Assembly (NCBI RefSeq): GCF_009604455.1
Contig: NZ_WEGL01000001.1
Location: 868,001-932,000, forward strand
Reading direction: 5' to 3'
DNA length: 64,000 nucleotides
DNA from: Streptomyces sp. RB17
Lineage (GTDB): Bacteria; Actinomycetota; Actinomycetes; Streptomycetales; Streptomycetaceae
The notes under the pieces are model-generated. The model saw only the letters and a program-made list of their open reading frames with translations. It made no database searches and was not told the origin of the DNA. Made by a program: the position numbers and the translations under genes. Shown piece after piece: positions 49,277 to 59,183 of the stretch. Positions within the stretch are counted from its first letter, which is position 1, and each line of letters begins with the position of its first letter.

Positions 49277-50209
49277 ATGACTGCACGCGGCTGGTTCCTG
49301 TTCTCCCTGATGGGAGTCGTCTGGGGCATCCCCTATCTGCTGATCAAGGTGGCGGTGGCCGAGGTGTCCCCGCCGGCGCTGGTGTTCACGCGCTGTGCGC
49401 TCGGCGCGGCCCTCCTGCTGCCGTTCGCCGTACGCCAGGGCGGCCTTCTGGCGACCGTACGCACCCACTGGCGCCCCATGCTGGCCTTCGCGTGCCTGGA
49501 GATCATGATCCCCTGGTTCACCCTCACCGACGCCGAACGGCACCTGTCCAGTTCGACGTCGGGGCTGCTGATCGCGGGCGTACCGATCGTGGGCCTGATC
49601 GGCGCCCGCTTTCTGGGCGACACGGAACACCTGGGCGCCCGCCGCCTGACCGGCCTCACCCTGGGCCTGGCCGGCGTGACGGTCCTGACCCTGCCCCACC
49701 TGACCGGGGGCGACGCCCGCTCCCTGGCGGAGGTGCTGGTGACGGTCGTGGGCTACGCGACGGCTCCACTGATAGCCGCGCGCCGCATGAAGGACGTCCC
49801 CTCACTCCATCTGACCTCGGCCTGCCTGACCCTGGCGGCGCTGGTCTACGCCCCGATGGCGATCGCGACGCGCCCCTCCTCCCTCCCGTCCTCCTCCACC
49901 CTGGCGGCCCTGGCCGGCCTGGGCGTGCTCTGCACGGCGGTGGCCTTCGTGGCGTTCCTGGAGCTGATCAAGGAGGCGGGCCCGACACGGGCGACGGTGA
50001 TCACGTACGTCAACCCGGCGGTGGCGGTCGCGGCGGGCGCGCTCTTCCTGAACGAGCGCCTGACCACGACGGTCCTGGCGGCCTTCGCCCTGATCCTGAC
50101 GGGCTCGGTCCTGGCGACGGCGGCCGCCGGTCCACGCCGCTCCCGGCGCCCGGTACCATGGTCGACACGGCAGACGAGCCGGGCGGACGGCCGCGTGGAG
50201 TCCCCCTAG
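49277..50209 (+). CDS. EamA/DMT-family exporter
   Basis: A 310-residue, ten-helix transporter made of two EamA repeats. FSLMGVVWGIPYLLIKVAVA and RCALGAALLLPFAV begin the first half; GLGVLCTAVAFVAFLELIKE and RATVITYVNPAVAVAAGALF mark the second half, with the typical Asn-Pro. It exports metabolites or amino acids. Its last 13 codons (from 50169) overlap the 5' end of the RNase P RNA gene on the same strand, so the C-terminal tail is shaped by rnpB sequence. Confidence 0.9.
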   Translation: MTARGWFLFSLMGVVWGIPYLLIKVAVAEVSPPALVFTRCALGAALLLPFAVRQGGLLATVRTHWRPMLAFACLEIMIPWFTLTDAERHLSSSTSGLLIAGVPIVGLIGARFLGDTEHLGARRLTGLTLGLAGVTVLTLPHLTGGDARSLAEVLVTVVGYATAPLIAARRMKDVPSLHLTSACLTLAALVYAPMAIATRPSSLPSSSTLAALAGLGVLCTAVAFVAFLELIKEAGPTRATVITYVNPAVAVAAGALFLNERLTTTVLAAFALILTGSVLATAAAGPRRSRRPVPWSTRQTSRADGRVESP

Positions 50210-50578
50210 GGGCTTCCCGAGGAACGTCCGGGCTCCACAGGGCAGGGTGGTGGCTAACGGCCACCCGGGGTGACCCGCGGGACAGTGCCACAGAAAGCAG
50301 ACCGCCCGGGGCTTCGGCCCCTGGTAAGGGTGAAACGGTGGTGTAAGAGACCACCAGTGCCCAGGGTGACCTGGGCAGCTAGGTAAACCCCACCCGGAGC
50401 AAGGTCAAAAGGAAACACTCCGGTGTTTCTGCGCGGACGTTCGAGGGCTGCCCGCCCGAGTCCGCGGGTAGACCGCACGAGACCGGTGGCAACACCGGCC
50501 CTAGATGGATGGCCGTCGCCCCGGCGCCCGCGAGGGCTCCGGGGAACAGAACCCGGCGTACAGCCCGACTCGTCTGCC
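50169..50578 (+). ncRNA. rnpB: RNase P RNA (rnpB), bacterial type A
   Basis: About 410 nt matching actinobacterial RNase P RNA. The first segment GGCAGACGAGCCGGGC (50169-50184) pairs with GCCCGACTCGTCTGCC (50563-50578) to form P1 with one mismatch. Diagnostic conserved blocks are GAGGAACGTCCGGGCTCCAC, GGTGACCCGCGGGACAGTGC then CACAGAAAGCAGACCGCC, GGTAAGGGTGAAACGGTGGT, and AGATGGATGGCCGTCGCC. It is the catalytic RNA of the tRNA 5' maturation ribozyme. Its 5' end overlaps the EamA gene. Confidence 0.97.
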
Positions 50579-50610
50579 GGCCAGGTTCTCTTTGGGGGCG
50601 CGTGGGGAAA

Positions 50611-50955
50611 TCACGCCGGGTTGCCGGGCCGAAGGGGACGGGCGCTCACCCTTGCCAGATGCCCCTCGAACACCTCCCGCGCCTCCGGCGTCAGCGTCCG
50701 CAAGGCCACCAGTGCCGTGATCACCACGTCGCACAGTTCCGCCTGGACGTCCTCCCACGTGTGGGTGACGCCCTTGCGGGGGTTCTGGCCGGTGGCCCCG
50801 ATCACCGCCTCCGCGACTTCGCCGACCTCTTCCGACAGCTTGAGGACGCGCAGGAGGACGCCTTCCTGGCCTGCGTGCTTGCGGGTGGCCTCCAGGCGGG
50901 ACCAGAGGGCGTCGATGGTCGGCCAGAGGGCGGCGGCGGAATCATGATCGGTCAT
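50611..50955 (-). CDS. MazG-like nucleotide pyrophosphohydrolase
   Basis: A 114-residue protein from the ATG at 50955. VLKLSEEVGEVAEAVIGATG carries the EExxE metal motif, and WEDVQAELCDVVITALVALR the ExxxD second acidic helix of all-alpha NTP pyrophosphatases. Such small MazG-like proteins hydrolyse non-canonical or excess nucleoside triphosphates. It is convergent with rnpB. Confidence 0.9.
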   Translation of the reverse strand: MTDHDSAAALWPTIDALWSRLEATRKHAGQEGVLLRVLKLSEEVGEVAEAVIGATGQNPRKGVTHTWEDVQAELCDVVITALVALRTLTPEAREVFEGHLARVSARPLRPGNPA

Positions 50956-51013
50956 GCCGGGCAGCTTCCCATGCCCCCGTTCCCATGCCCTCGGCACTGC
51001 GCCGTACCGGCTG

Positions 51014-51565
<552 letters not shown>

Positions 51566-51686
51566 TCCCCATCAGCAGGTAAGCAGCTCCCCCTCGCGTA
51601 TCCACCGTCGCAGGTCCGGCACTCGTCGGCCCGCTGTGGACGGCGTTCGGGTGGCGGAGCCGGAGTGGCGGTGTGAATCTGGCGCC

Positions 51687-52013
51687 ATGACGATTCAGCC
51701 AGCCAAACTCAGCGATCCGGCCGTCCGGGCCTTCGTCAACGCGGTCAACTCCCATGACCGGGAGGGCTTCATGGCGCTGCTCGCCCCCGGCGCCACCATG
51801 TCCGACGACGGCTCCGACCGTGACCTCGCCGAGTGGATCGACCGGGAGATCTTCACCTCCCACGGCCATATGGAGGTCGACAACGAGTCCTCCGGCGGCC
51901 GGGCCCTGGTCGCCCGCTACCGCAACGACACCTGGGGCGAGATGCGCACCAAGTGGACGTTCACCGTGGAGGACGACGGGCGGATCTCCCGGTTCGAGAC
52001 CGGGCAGGCGTGA
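51687..52013 (+). CDS. NTF2/SnoaL-like protein
   Basis: A 108-residue single-domain protein. DPAVRAFVNAVNSHDREGFM, LLAPGATMSDDGSDRDLAEW and TKWTFTVEDDGRISRFETGQ give the helix-strand pattern of the NTF2 fold. No catalytic residues can be assigned with confidence. It stands alone between the DoxX gene (divergent) and the aldo/keto reductase, 80 bp upstream of the latter. Confidence 0.8.
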   Translation: MTIQPAKLSDPAVRAFVNAVNSHDREGFMALLAPGATMSDDGSDRDLAEWIDREIFTSHGHMEVDNESSGGRALVARYRNDTWGEMRTKWTFTVEDDGRISRFETGQA

Positions 52014-52093
52014 ACACCGGTCAGCCGGCCGGCCGTACATTGCTTCCGGGGGTCTTGCCTTAGCGTGCGCTCCAACTCCTACCGTCCTTGGGC

Positions 52094-53077
52094 ATGGAGA
52101 CGACAAGGACCCTGGGACGCAGCAGTATCGGCATCAGCCCGCTCGGCTTCGGCTGCTGGGCCATCGGTGGGGAGTGGCAGTCCGCCGACGGGCAGCCGCT
52201 CGGGTGGGGGAAGGTGGACGACGAGGAGTCCGTGCGGGCGGTACGCCGTGCGCTCGATCTCGGCGTCACCTTCTTCGACACCGCCGACGTCTACGGCACC
52301 GGGCACAGTGAGGAAGTCCTCGGCCGTGCCCTCGGCAAGCGGCGCGACGACGTCGTGCTCGCCACCAAGTGGGGCAACGTCTTCGACCCGGACACCCGCA
52401 CCCTCACCGGCAGCGACGACACCCCGGAGTACGCCCGCCGCGCACTCACCGCCTCCCTGCGCCGCCTCGGCACCGACCACATCGATCTGTACCAGTTCCA
52501 TCTGTCCGACGCCGATCCGGTACGGGCTGCCGAACTCCGGGATCTGTGCGAGGAGTTGGTCGGGGAGGGACTCGTCCGCGCCTACGCGTGGAGCACCGAC
52601 GACCCCGACCGTGCCGCCGTCTTCGCCGAGGGGCCGCACTGCACGGCCGTACAGCACGCCCTCAACGTCCTCCAGGACGCGCCCCAACTCCTCGAACTGT
52701 GCGAGCGGATGGGGCTTGCGAGCATCAACCGCAGCCCGTTGGCCATGGGGTTGCTCGCCGGGAGGAGGGGCGGGCCGCTGGAGGCCGGGGACATCCGGAG
52801 CCGGCCGCCGGCCTGGATGCAGGGGTACGACGGTGGCGGGTCCGGTGCCGACGAAGACTGGCTGACCCGCATCGACGCCCTGCGGGACATCCTCACCAGC
52901 GGCGATCGCACCCTCGCCCAGGGCGCCCTGGCGTGGATCTGGGCCCGCAGTCCGCGTACCGTGCCCATCCCCGGCTTCCGGTCGGTCGCGCAGGCCGAGG
53001 CGAACGCGGGGGCGATCGAGAAGGGGCCGCTCACCGCCGGGCAACTGGCCGAGATCGACCGGATCCTGGGCAGGTGA
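52094..53077 (+). CDS. Aldo/keto reductase
   Basis: A 327-residue (beta/alpha)8 oxidoreductase. GISPLGFGCWAIGGEW is the N-terminal signature, LGVTFFDTADVYGTGHSEEV carries the Asp-Tyr of the tetrad, VVLATKWGNV the Lys and HIDLYQFHLSDAD the His; the NADPH site includes PIPGFRSVAQAEANAG. It reduces aldehydes or ketones with NADPH; substrate unknown. The ATG at 52094 is used; a TTG six bases upstream is less likely. Confidence 0.93.
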   Translation: METTRTLGRSSIGISPLGFGCWAIGGEWQSADGQPLGWGKVDDEESVRAVRRALDLGVTFFDTADVYGTGHSEEVLGRALGKRRDDVVLATKWGNVFDPDTRTLTGSDDTPEYARRALTASLRRLGTDHIDLYQFHLSDADPVRAAELRDLCEELVGEGLVRAYAWSTDDPDRAAVFAEGPHCTAVQHALNVLQDAPQLLELCERMGLASINRSPLAMGLLAGRRGGPLEAGDIRSRPPAWMQGYDGGGSGADEDWLTRIDALRDILTSGDRTLAQGALAWIWARSPRTVPIPGFRSVAQAEANAGAIEKGPLTAGQLAEIDRILGR

Positions 53078-53201
53078 GCGGCCCCGCCTCAGCCGGTCTC
53101 AGCGGCGGGCGATGGAGGAGTCGTGGGTGACGACGAAGGTGGCCGGGTAGCTCATCGGATTTTCATAACGTGGCAAATTCCACGGCGGTGACGGACCCGC
53201 G

Positions 53202-54479
53202 GTGCGGAAACCGCTGCTGGGCGCGGTGTACCGTCCCCGAGTGCGCGAATGTTCCCGGCTCAGCCGACGTGCCGTCCTCGGACTGACGGCCGCCGCCCTT
53301 CCCCTGTCCGCGACCACTCCGGCGTCCGCCGCGACCGTGATCGGCGGCGAGCAACTGGCCCGTACCGGCGTCCAGGTGCGCGGTGCCTCCGGACTGCCCG
53401 GGAAGCTCACCGCCCGCTCCTGGCTGATCGCCGACTGCGAGAGCGGCGAGGTGCTCGCCTCGTTCAACGCGCACCGGCGGCTCCCGCCCGCGTCCACGCT
53501 GAAGATGCTGTTCGCGGACACCTTGCTGAAGAAGTTCGACCGCACCGAGCGGTACACCGTCAAGGACTCCGATGTCGCCGACGTGCCGCTCGGCTCCAGC
53601 CTGGTCGGCATCAAGCCCGGCCTCACCTACACCGTCGAGCAGTTGTGGCAGGGCGTGTTCCTGCGCTCCGGAAACGACGCCGTGCACGTGCTCGCGCACA
53701 TGAACGGCGGCATCGCCGGGACCGTCGCCGAGATGCAGGCCAAGGCCGAGGACCTGCAGGCCCTGGACACCCATGTGGTCAGCCCCGACGGCTTCGACCA
53801 TCCGGGCCAGATCTCCTCGGCGTACGACCTCACGCTGTTCGCCCGCCACGGCCTGAAGGACGCCGACTTCCGCGGCTACTGCGGCACGCGCACCGCGAAC
53901 TTCCCGGCGGGCGGCAAGAAGACCTTCCAGATCCAGAACACCGACCGCCTGTTGACCGGGGCGTGGGGCCTGAGGACGTACGACGGCCTGATCGGCGTGA
54001 AGAACGGCTACACCAGCCACGCCGGCAACACCTTCACCGGCGCGGCCACCCGGGGCGGACGCACCCTGCTGGTCACCGTGATGCACCCGGCCACCGGGAG
54101 CAACGCCGTCTACGAGCAGACCGCCGCGCTGCTCGACTGGGGTTTCGGGCACGGGCGTTCGGCGCAGGCCGTAGGCACGCTGGTCGATCCGCTCAGCGAG
54201 GGAGGGGCGAAGGCGAGTCCGGCGCCCGCGAAGACGGCGGCGCAGGCGGCGGCCGGCGCGGCGGACTCGGGCTCCGGCGGCCCGTCCACCGGCCGGCTGG
54301 TGGAGGGCGCGGGAGGTACGACGCTGCTGCTGGCGGCGGCGGGGGCGCTGGTGGTCAGGCGGCGGCGCAGGGCGGCCGCGGCGGCAGCGATGGCCGAGAC
54401 GGCAGCGATGGCCGACGCGGCCGAAGAGGCCGAGACGTCCGAGGGGTCAGCGGAGCCCGGCGGGCGGCACCGGCGCTGA
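53202..54479 (+). CDS. D-alanyl-D-alanine carboxypeptidase (peptidase S11), membrane-anchored
   Basis: A 425-residue penicillin-binding protein. SRLSRRAVLGLTAAALPLSA looks like a twin-arginine signal. The catalytic domain has SxxK in PPASTLKMLFADTLLKKF, SGN in FLRSGNDAVHVL and the third motif as KNGYT (usually KTG). A Thr/Ala/Gly linker leads to a C-terminal helix GGTTLLLAAAGALVV with RRRRRAAAA and an acidic tail. It trims terminal D-Ala from peptidoglycan stem peptides. The GTG at 53202 gives the full signal peptide. Confidence 0.92.
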   Translation: MRKPLLGAVYRPRVRECSRLSRRAVLGLTAAALPLSATTPASAATVIGGEQLARTGVQVRGASGLPGKLTARSWLIADCESGEVLASFNAHRRLPPASTLKMLFADTLLKKFDRTERYTVKDSDVADVPLGSSLVGIKPGLTYTVEQLWQGVFLRSGNDAVHVLAHMNGGIAGTVAEMQAKAEDLQALDTHVVSPDGFDHPGQISSAYDLTLFARHGLKDADFRGYCGTRTANFPAGGKKTFQIQNTDRLLTGAWGLRTYDGLIGVKNGYTSHAGNTFTGAATRGGRTLLVTVMHPATGSNAVYEQTAALLDWGFGHGRSAQAVGTLVDPLSEGGAKASPAPAKTAAQAAAGAADSGSGGPSTGRLVEGAGGTTLLLAAAGALVVRRRRRAAAAAAMAETAAMADAAEEAETSEGSAEPGGRHRR

Positions 54480-54486
54480 ACAGTGC

Positions 54487-54568
54487 GACGGCCGTTCCAC
54501 CGACCGGCGTGCACCTCGCGTCCCGTGGCGAGGTCCACCCCCAACTCCGGCCCGGTGGAACGGCCGTC
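54487..54568. terminator. Large cruciform stem-loop
   Basis: GACGGCCGTTCCACCG (54487-54502) and CGGTGGAACGGCCGTC (54553-54568) form a perfect 16-bp stem with a 50-nt loop that itself contains an ACCTCGC/GCGAGGT hairpin. It follows the carboxypeptidase stop directly and probably ends transcription. Confidence 0.6.
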
Positions 54569-54709
54569 GCCTCCCCCTCGGTGTTGGCCGCGGAATCCAC
54601 TAGCTCCAACTGTGAAGCTCTCGTGAAGGAGAGTTGAGCATATAGGCTGGATGCGCCGCAATACCGCGGATGTTCGAATTCCGCTTGGGGTCGGGTCCAG
54701 CCCGGTCCC

Positions 54710-55468
54710 TCAGCCCCGCCCGATGTACGGCATCGCCGTCGCCAGCACCGTCGCGAACTGCACGTTCGCCTCCAGCGGCAGCTCGGCCATGTGCCGCACG
54801 GTCCGCGCCACGTCGGCCACGTCCATCACCGGCTCCGGGACCACCTCACCGTTCGCCTGCAGCGCGCCGGTCTCCATCCGGGCCGTCATGTCGGTCGCCG
54901 CGTTGCCGATGTCGATCTGCCCGACGGCGATGCGGTACGGCCGCCCGTCCAGGGACAGCGACTTGGTGAGGCCGGTCAGGGCGTGCTTGGTCGCGGTGTA
55001 GGCGACCGAGAGCGGGCGGGGCGTGTGGGCCGAGATGGAGCCGTTGTTGATGATCCGGCCGCCCTGCGGATCCTGCTCCTTCATCCGCCGGTACGCTGCC
55101 CGGGCGCACAGGAACGCCCCGTTGAGGTTGGTGTCCACCACGTGCCGCCAGGCGTCGTACGACAGTTCCTCGACCGGGACCCCGCCGGGCCCGAAGGTCC
55201 CCGCGTTGTTGAACAGCAGGTCCACCCGGCCGAACCGGTCCACGGTCGCCGCGAACAGCGCGTCCACGTCCTCGGGCCGCGACACGTCGGTGCGTACGGC
55301 GAGGGAGGTGCCCTCCGGCACCAGAGCCGCGGTCTTTGCGAGCGTCTCGGTGCGCCGGCCGGCCATCGCCACCGACCAGCCGGCCCGCAGCAGTTCCACG
55401 GCGACGGCCCGCCCGATGCCGGAACCGGCGCCGGTCACCACCGCGATCTTCGATTGCCTGTCAGTCAT
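54710..55468 (-). CDS. Short-chain dehydrogenase/reductase
   Basis: A 252-residue classical [23 protein letters not shown] is the cofactor motif, [20 protein letters not shown] the NNAG, and the catalytic Ser-Tyr-Lys are in [20 protein letters not shown] then [11 protein letters not shown] after the second strand suggests NADP. The substrate is unknown. It is divergent from nothing close; the Gfo/Idh/MocA gene ends 73 bp beyond its start. Confidence 0.92.
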   Translation of the reverse strand: MTDRQSKIAVVTGAGSGIGRAVAVELLRAGWSVAMAGRRTETLAKTAALVPEGTSLAVRTDVSRPEDVDALFAATVDRFGRVDLLFNNAGTFGPGGVPVEELSYDAWRHVVDTNLNGAFLCARAAYRRMKEQDPQGGRIINNGSISAHTPRPLSVAYTATKHALTGLTKSLSLDGRPYRIAVGQIDIGNAATDMTARMETGALQANGEVVPEPVMDVADVARTVRHMAELPLEANVQFATVLATAMPYIGRG

Positions 55469-55541
55469 GGCACCGCAGCGTAGGCGGCAAGTCCGCCATG
55501 CGGAATGCCATGTCCGCCATACGGTTGTCCGAGAGTGGTGG

Positions 55542-56567
55542 CTACCCCGCGACGGCGGCCGCGCCCACGCCCGCCTCTCCCGGATACCGCACCCCGATCC
55601 GCTCCCGAACCGCGTCCAGCGTGCGCATCACCGCCAGCGAACCCTCCAGCGGCACCAGCGGCGACTCCTTCTCGCCCGCCCGCAGGGCCCGCATCACCTC
55701 GATCGCCTCGTGGCGCAGGGTGGTGCGCGGACCGTCGGCCGGGTCGGCGGCGAACTCCTCGGGTTCACTCCCGTCGCGGCGCAGCACGAACCGCTCCGGG
55801 TGGAAGAAGCCGGACGGCACGTCGATCCGGCCGCGCGACCCGGTCACCGAGGCCGTGCCGCCCGTACCGCCGACGATCGAGCAGTGCAGCGCGGCCATCC
55901 CCCCGCTCTCCCAGGACAGCACCGCGCCCGTCTGCAGGTCGACGCCCTCCGGCGACAGCAGCGCGCTCGCCGTGACCGCGTCCGGCTCACCCAGCAGCAG
56001 CTGCGCGAACGACACCGGGTACACACCGAGGTCCAGCAGCGCCCCGCCGCCGAGGGCCGGATCCCGCAGCCGGTGCGCCGGCGGGAAGGGACCGGCGAGG
56101 CCGAAGTCGGCCTGCACGGTGCGGACCTCGCCGATCGCCCCGTCGTCCACCAGCGCCTTCAACCGCCGGACCAGCGGGTTGCAGTACATCCACATGGCCT
56201 CCATCAGGAAGCGGTCGTGCTCGCGGGCCAGCGCGACGAGTTCCTCCGTCTCGCGCAGGTTCAGCGTGAACGGCTTCTCGCACAGCACGTTCCGCCCCGC
56301 CTCCAGGCACAGCCCGGCCGCCGCGCGGTGCGCCGCGTGCGGAGTGGCGACGTACACGACATCGATGTCCGGATCCGCCGCCAGCGACTCCCAGTCGCCG
56401 TACGCCCGCGCCGCCCCGAACCGCTCCCCGAACGCCTCCGCCGACTCCCGGCGCCGCGAGGCCACCGCCACGATCTCCGCGTCCGGCAGATCCACCAGGT
56501 CCGCCGCGAACGCCGCCGCGATCCCGCCCGTCGCGAGAATCCCCCAGCGCACCTTCTGCTCCACCAT
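55542..56567 (-). CDS. Gfo/Idh/MocA-family oxidoreductase
   Basis: A 341-residue NAD(P)-dependent sugar-type dehydrogenase. [20 protein letters not shown] is the Rossmann start, [20 protein letters not shown] and [20 protein letters not shown] include the family EKP motif, and [20 protein letters not shown] carries the catalytic Asp/Tyr region. An ATG at 56585 is also in frame; 56567, with GAGGG before it, is used here. It is divergent from the Bcr/CflA transporter. Confidence 0.92.
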   Translation of the reverse strand: MVEQKVRWGILATGGIAAAFAADLVDLPDAEIVAVASRRRESAEAFGERFGAARAYGDWESLAADPDIDVVYVATPHAAHRAAAGLCLEAGRNVLCEKPFTLNLRETEELVALAREHDRFLMEAMWMYCNPLVRRLKALVDDGAIGEVRTVQADFGLAGPFPPAHRLRDPALGGGALLDLGVYPVSFAQLLLGEPDAVTASALLSPEGVDLQTGAVLSWESGGMAALHCSIVGGTGGTASVTGSRGRIDVPSGFFHPERFVLRRDGSEPEEFAADPADGPRTTLRHEAIEVMRALRAGEKESPLVPLEGSLAVMRTLDAVRERIGVRYPGEAGVGAAAVAG

Positions 56568-56651
56568 CGCCCCGCCCTCGGTCATGTGTGCCCCGGCAGT
56601 GTGTACGAGCTGAGAGCATAGGTGCCGGTTGGTTGAAACAGGGAGGGACAC

Positions 56652-57953
56652 ATGACCGAGCATGCGGCGGCACCGACACCGGACACCCAGCACTCGACCC
56701 CGTCCCCGCTGTCCGCCGCCACCCACCGCACCGGCCTGCTCGTCACCCTCCTCCTCGGCGGCCTCACCGCGACCACACCGCTCGCGATGGACATGTACCT
56801 CCCGTCCCTGCCCGAGGTCACCCGCTCCCTGCACGCCCCAGCCGTCACCGTCCAGCTCACCCTCACCGCCTGCATGGCCGGGCTGGCCCTCGGGCAGCTG
56901 GTCATCGGCCCGATGAGCGACCGCTGGGGCCGCCGCCGCCCGCTGCTGGCCGGCCTCGCCGGCTACCTCCTCGCGACCGCCCTGTGCGCCCTCGCCCCGA
57001 ACGCCGAGACGCTGATCGCCGTGCGCCTGCTGCAGGGCCTCGCCGGCTCCGCCGGGGTCGTCATCGCCCGGGCCGTCGTACGCGACCTCTACGACGGCGT
57101 GGCCATGGCCCGCTTCTTCTCCACCCTGATGCTGATATCGGGAGCCGCCCCGATCGTGGCGCCGCTGATCGGCGGCCAGATCCTGCGGGTGACGGACTGG
57201 CGGGGCGTCTTCGTGGTCCTCACGGCGGTCGGCGTCCTGCTCACCGCGCTGGTCTGGCTGCGGCTGCCCGAGACCCTGCCTGCCGCGCACAGACACAGCG
57301 GGGGAGTGGGACACGCCCTGCGCTCCATGCGCACCCTGCTCGCCGATCTCCCCTTCACCGGCTACATGCTGGCCGGCGGCTTCGCCTTCGCCGCGCTGTT
57401 CGCCTATGTGAGCGCCTCCCCCTTCGTCATCCAGGAGATCTACGGCGCTTCCCCGCAGACCTTCAGCCTGCTGTTCGGCCTCAACTCGGTCGGCCTGGTG
57501 GTCGCCGGGCAGGTCAACGGCAAGCTGCTGGTCGGGCGGGTCGCCCTGGAGAAGGTGCTGGCCTGCGGCCTCGCGGTGATCGTGCTCGCCGCGAGCGCCC
57601 TGCTGCTGATGGCCACCGGCGTCCTCGGCCAGGTCGGTCTGCCGCCGATCGCCGCCGCGCTCTTCGTCCTCATGTCCGCCATGGGCATCACCCTCCCCAA
57701 CGCCCAGTCCCTCGCCCTGCTGCGCACCCGGCACGCCGCCGGCTCCGCCTCCGCGCTGCTCGGCACCTCCTCCTTCCTCGTCGGAGCGGTCGCCTCACCG
57801 CTCGTCGGCGTCGCCGGAGAGCACACCGCCGTACCCATGGCGGTGGTCCAACTGGCGGGAGCACTGGTCGCGGCGGCCTGCTTCATGGGAATGTGCCGTC
57901 CCTGGAACACACGTGGGAACACACGTGCGGGGTCGGAGGGAGACGAGAACTGA
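56652..57953 (+). CDS. Bcr/CflA-type MFS drug exporter
   Basis: A 433-residue, 12-helix transporter. AMDMYLPSLPEVTRSLHAPA then VTVQLTLTACMAGLALGQLV and GPMSDRWGRRRPLLAGL are the Bcr/CflA hallmarks. It would export antibiotics such as bicyclomycin- or chloramphenicol-like compounds by proton antiport. GGGAGG precedes the ATG. Its TGA overlaps the CTG start of the next gene. Confidence 0.93.
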   Translation: MTEHAAAPTPDTQHSTPSPLSAATHRTGLLVTLLLGGLTATTPLAMDMYLPSLPEVTRSLHAPAVTVQLTLTACMAGLALGQLVIGPMSDRWGRRRPLLAGLAGYLLATALCALAPNAETLIAVRLLQGLAGSAGVVIARAVVRDLYDGVAMARFFSTLMLISGAAPIVAPLIGGQILRVTDWRGVFVVLTAVGVLLTALVWLRLPETLPAAHRHSGGVGHALRSMRTLLADLPFTGYMLAGGFAFAALFAYVSASPFVIQEIYGASPQTFSLLFGLNSVGLVVAGQVNGKLLVGRVALEKVLACGLAVIVLAASALLLMATGVLGQVGLPPIAAALFVLMSAMGITLPNAQSLALLRTRHAAGSASALLGTSSFLVGAVASPLVGVAGEHTAVPMAVVQLAGALVAAACFMGMCRPWNTRGNTRAGSEGDEN

Positions 57954-59074
57954 GCGCACCGAGACTGCGCGCCGACACACCGGAACGCGCCGGGCTCGAC
58001 CCGGTGGAACTCGGGCACCTGGTCGGCGAGGTGCACGCCCTCACCGCCGGAGACCGCCCCTGGGCGGCCGGCGCCGTCGTGCTGGCCGCACGCGGACCCG
58101 TGATCGCCGTGGCCGAGGCCACGGGCTGGGCCGTCCGCTACTCCGCCTACGACCCCGAGACCGACACCGGTGTCGAACTGCCGCCCGCCGCCCGGGTCCC
58201 GGCCACCGTCGACACGCCCTTCGACCTCGCGTCCCTCACCAAGCTGTTCACCTCCGTCGCCGCCGTGCAGCAGATCGAGCGCGGCACGCTCGGCATGGAC
58301 GCCCGGGTCGGCGACTACCTGCCCGACTTCCACGCCGCCGCCGCACACGGCATCACCGTGCGGCAGCTGCTCACCCACACCTCCGGGCTGCGCCCCGAGC
58401 TGCCGCTGTACGACTGCCCGGACGACGCGAGCCGACTGGCCCTGCTGCGCGCCGAGCCCCCCACGGGTGAGCCGGGCCGCCATCTGTACTCGGACCTGAA
58501 CATGCTCCTGCTCCAGTCCGTGCTGGAGCGCATCACCGGCCGTGCCCTCGACGTCCTCGTCCAGGACGGCATCACCCGCCCGCTCGGCATGACGGCGACC
58601 TGCTTCGGGCCCTGCCCCGGGGCGGCCGCCACCGAGGACCAGCGGCGCCCCTGGGCCAAGGCGGACCGGGGGATGCTGCGGGGCGTGGTCCACGACGAGA
58701 ACGCCTTCGCGCTCGGCGGGGTCGCCGGGCACGCGGGCCTGTTCTCCACCGCCCGCGACCTGGCCGTCTTCTGCCGCACCCTGCTCGCCGGCGGCTCCTA
58801 CGGCCCCGCCCGCATCCTCGGCCCCGACTTCGTCGAGCTCCTGCTCACCCCGCCGGGGCTGGGCTTCGCCGTCGACCAGCCCGGGTTCATGGGCGAACTC
58901 GCGGGCAACGGGGCGGCGGGCCACACGGGCTTCACCGGTACGTCCCTGGTCGTGGACCCGAGGACGGACACGTTCCTGGTACTGCTGGCCAACACGGTCC
59001 ACCCGCGGCGCAGACCGTCGAACAGCGCCCCGAGGGCGAGACTGGCGACGCATCTGGCGAGGGCGGTGATCTGA
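57950..59074 (+). CDS. Beta-lactamase-family serine hydrolase (class C/esterase type)
   Basis: A 374-residue soluble hydrolase without signal peptide. SxxK is in FDLASLTKLFTSVAAVQQIE, YxN in HLYSDLNMLLLQ, and the third motif appears as HTGFTGTSLVVD; MDARVGDYLPDF and HGITVRQLLTHTSGLRPE are further family marks. Such EstB/AmpC-like proteins are esterases or peptidases more often than lactamases. The likely start is the CTG at 57950 inside the MFS stop (CTGA) with GGAGGGAG upstream, so the pair is coupled. Confidence 0.9.
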   Translation: MSAPRLRADTPERAGLDPVELGHLVGEVHALTAGDRPWAAGAVVLAARGPVIAVAEATGWAVRYSAYDPETDTGVELPPAARVPATVDTPFDLASLTKLFTSVAAVQQIERGTLGMDARVGDYLPDFHAAAAHGITVRQLLTHTSGLRPELPLYDCPDDASRLALLRAEPPTGEPGRHLYSDLNMLLLQSVLERITGRALDVLVQDGITRPLGMTATCFGPCPGAAATEDQRRPWAKADRGMLRGVVHDENAFALGGVAGHAGLFSTARDLAVFCRTLLAGGSYGPARILGPDFVELLLTPPGLGFAVDQPGFMGELAGNGAAGHTGFTGTSLVVDPRTDTFLVLLANTVHPRRRPSNSAPRARLATHLARAVI

Positions 59075-59183
59075 CCCCCACCTGCCGGCCGACCGAGCCG
59101 GACCGGCGGACGGGTGGGGAACCGGGGATCTGGGGGCGGAGCCCCCAGCCCGGCACGACCCCGCCCAGCCATACAATCGCCAG

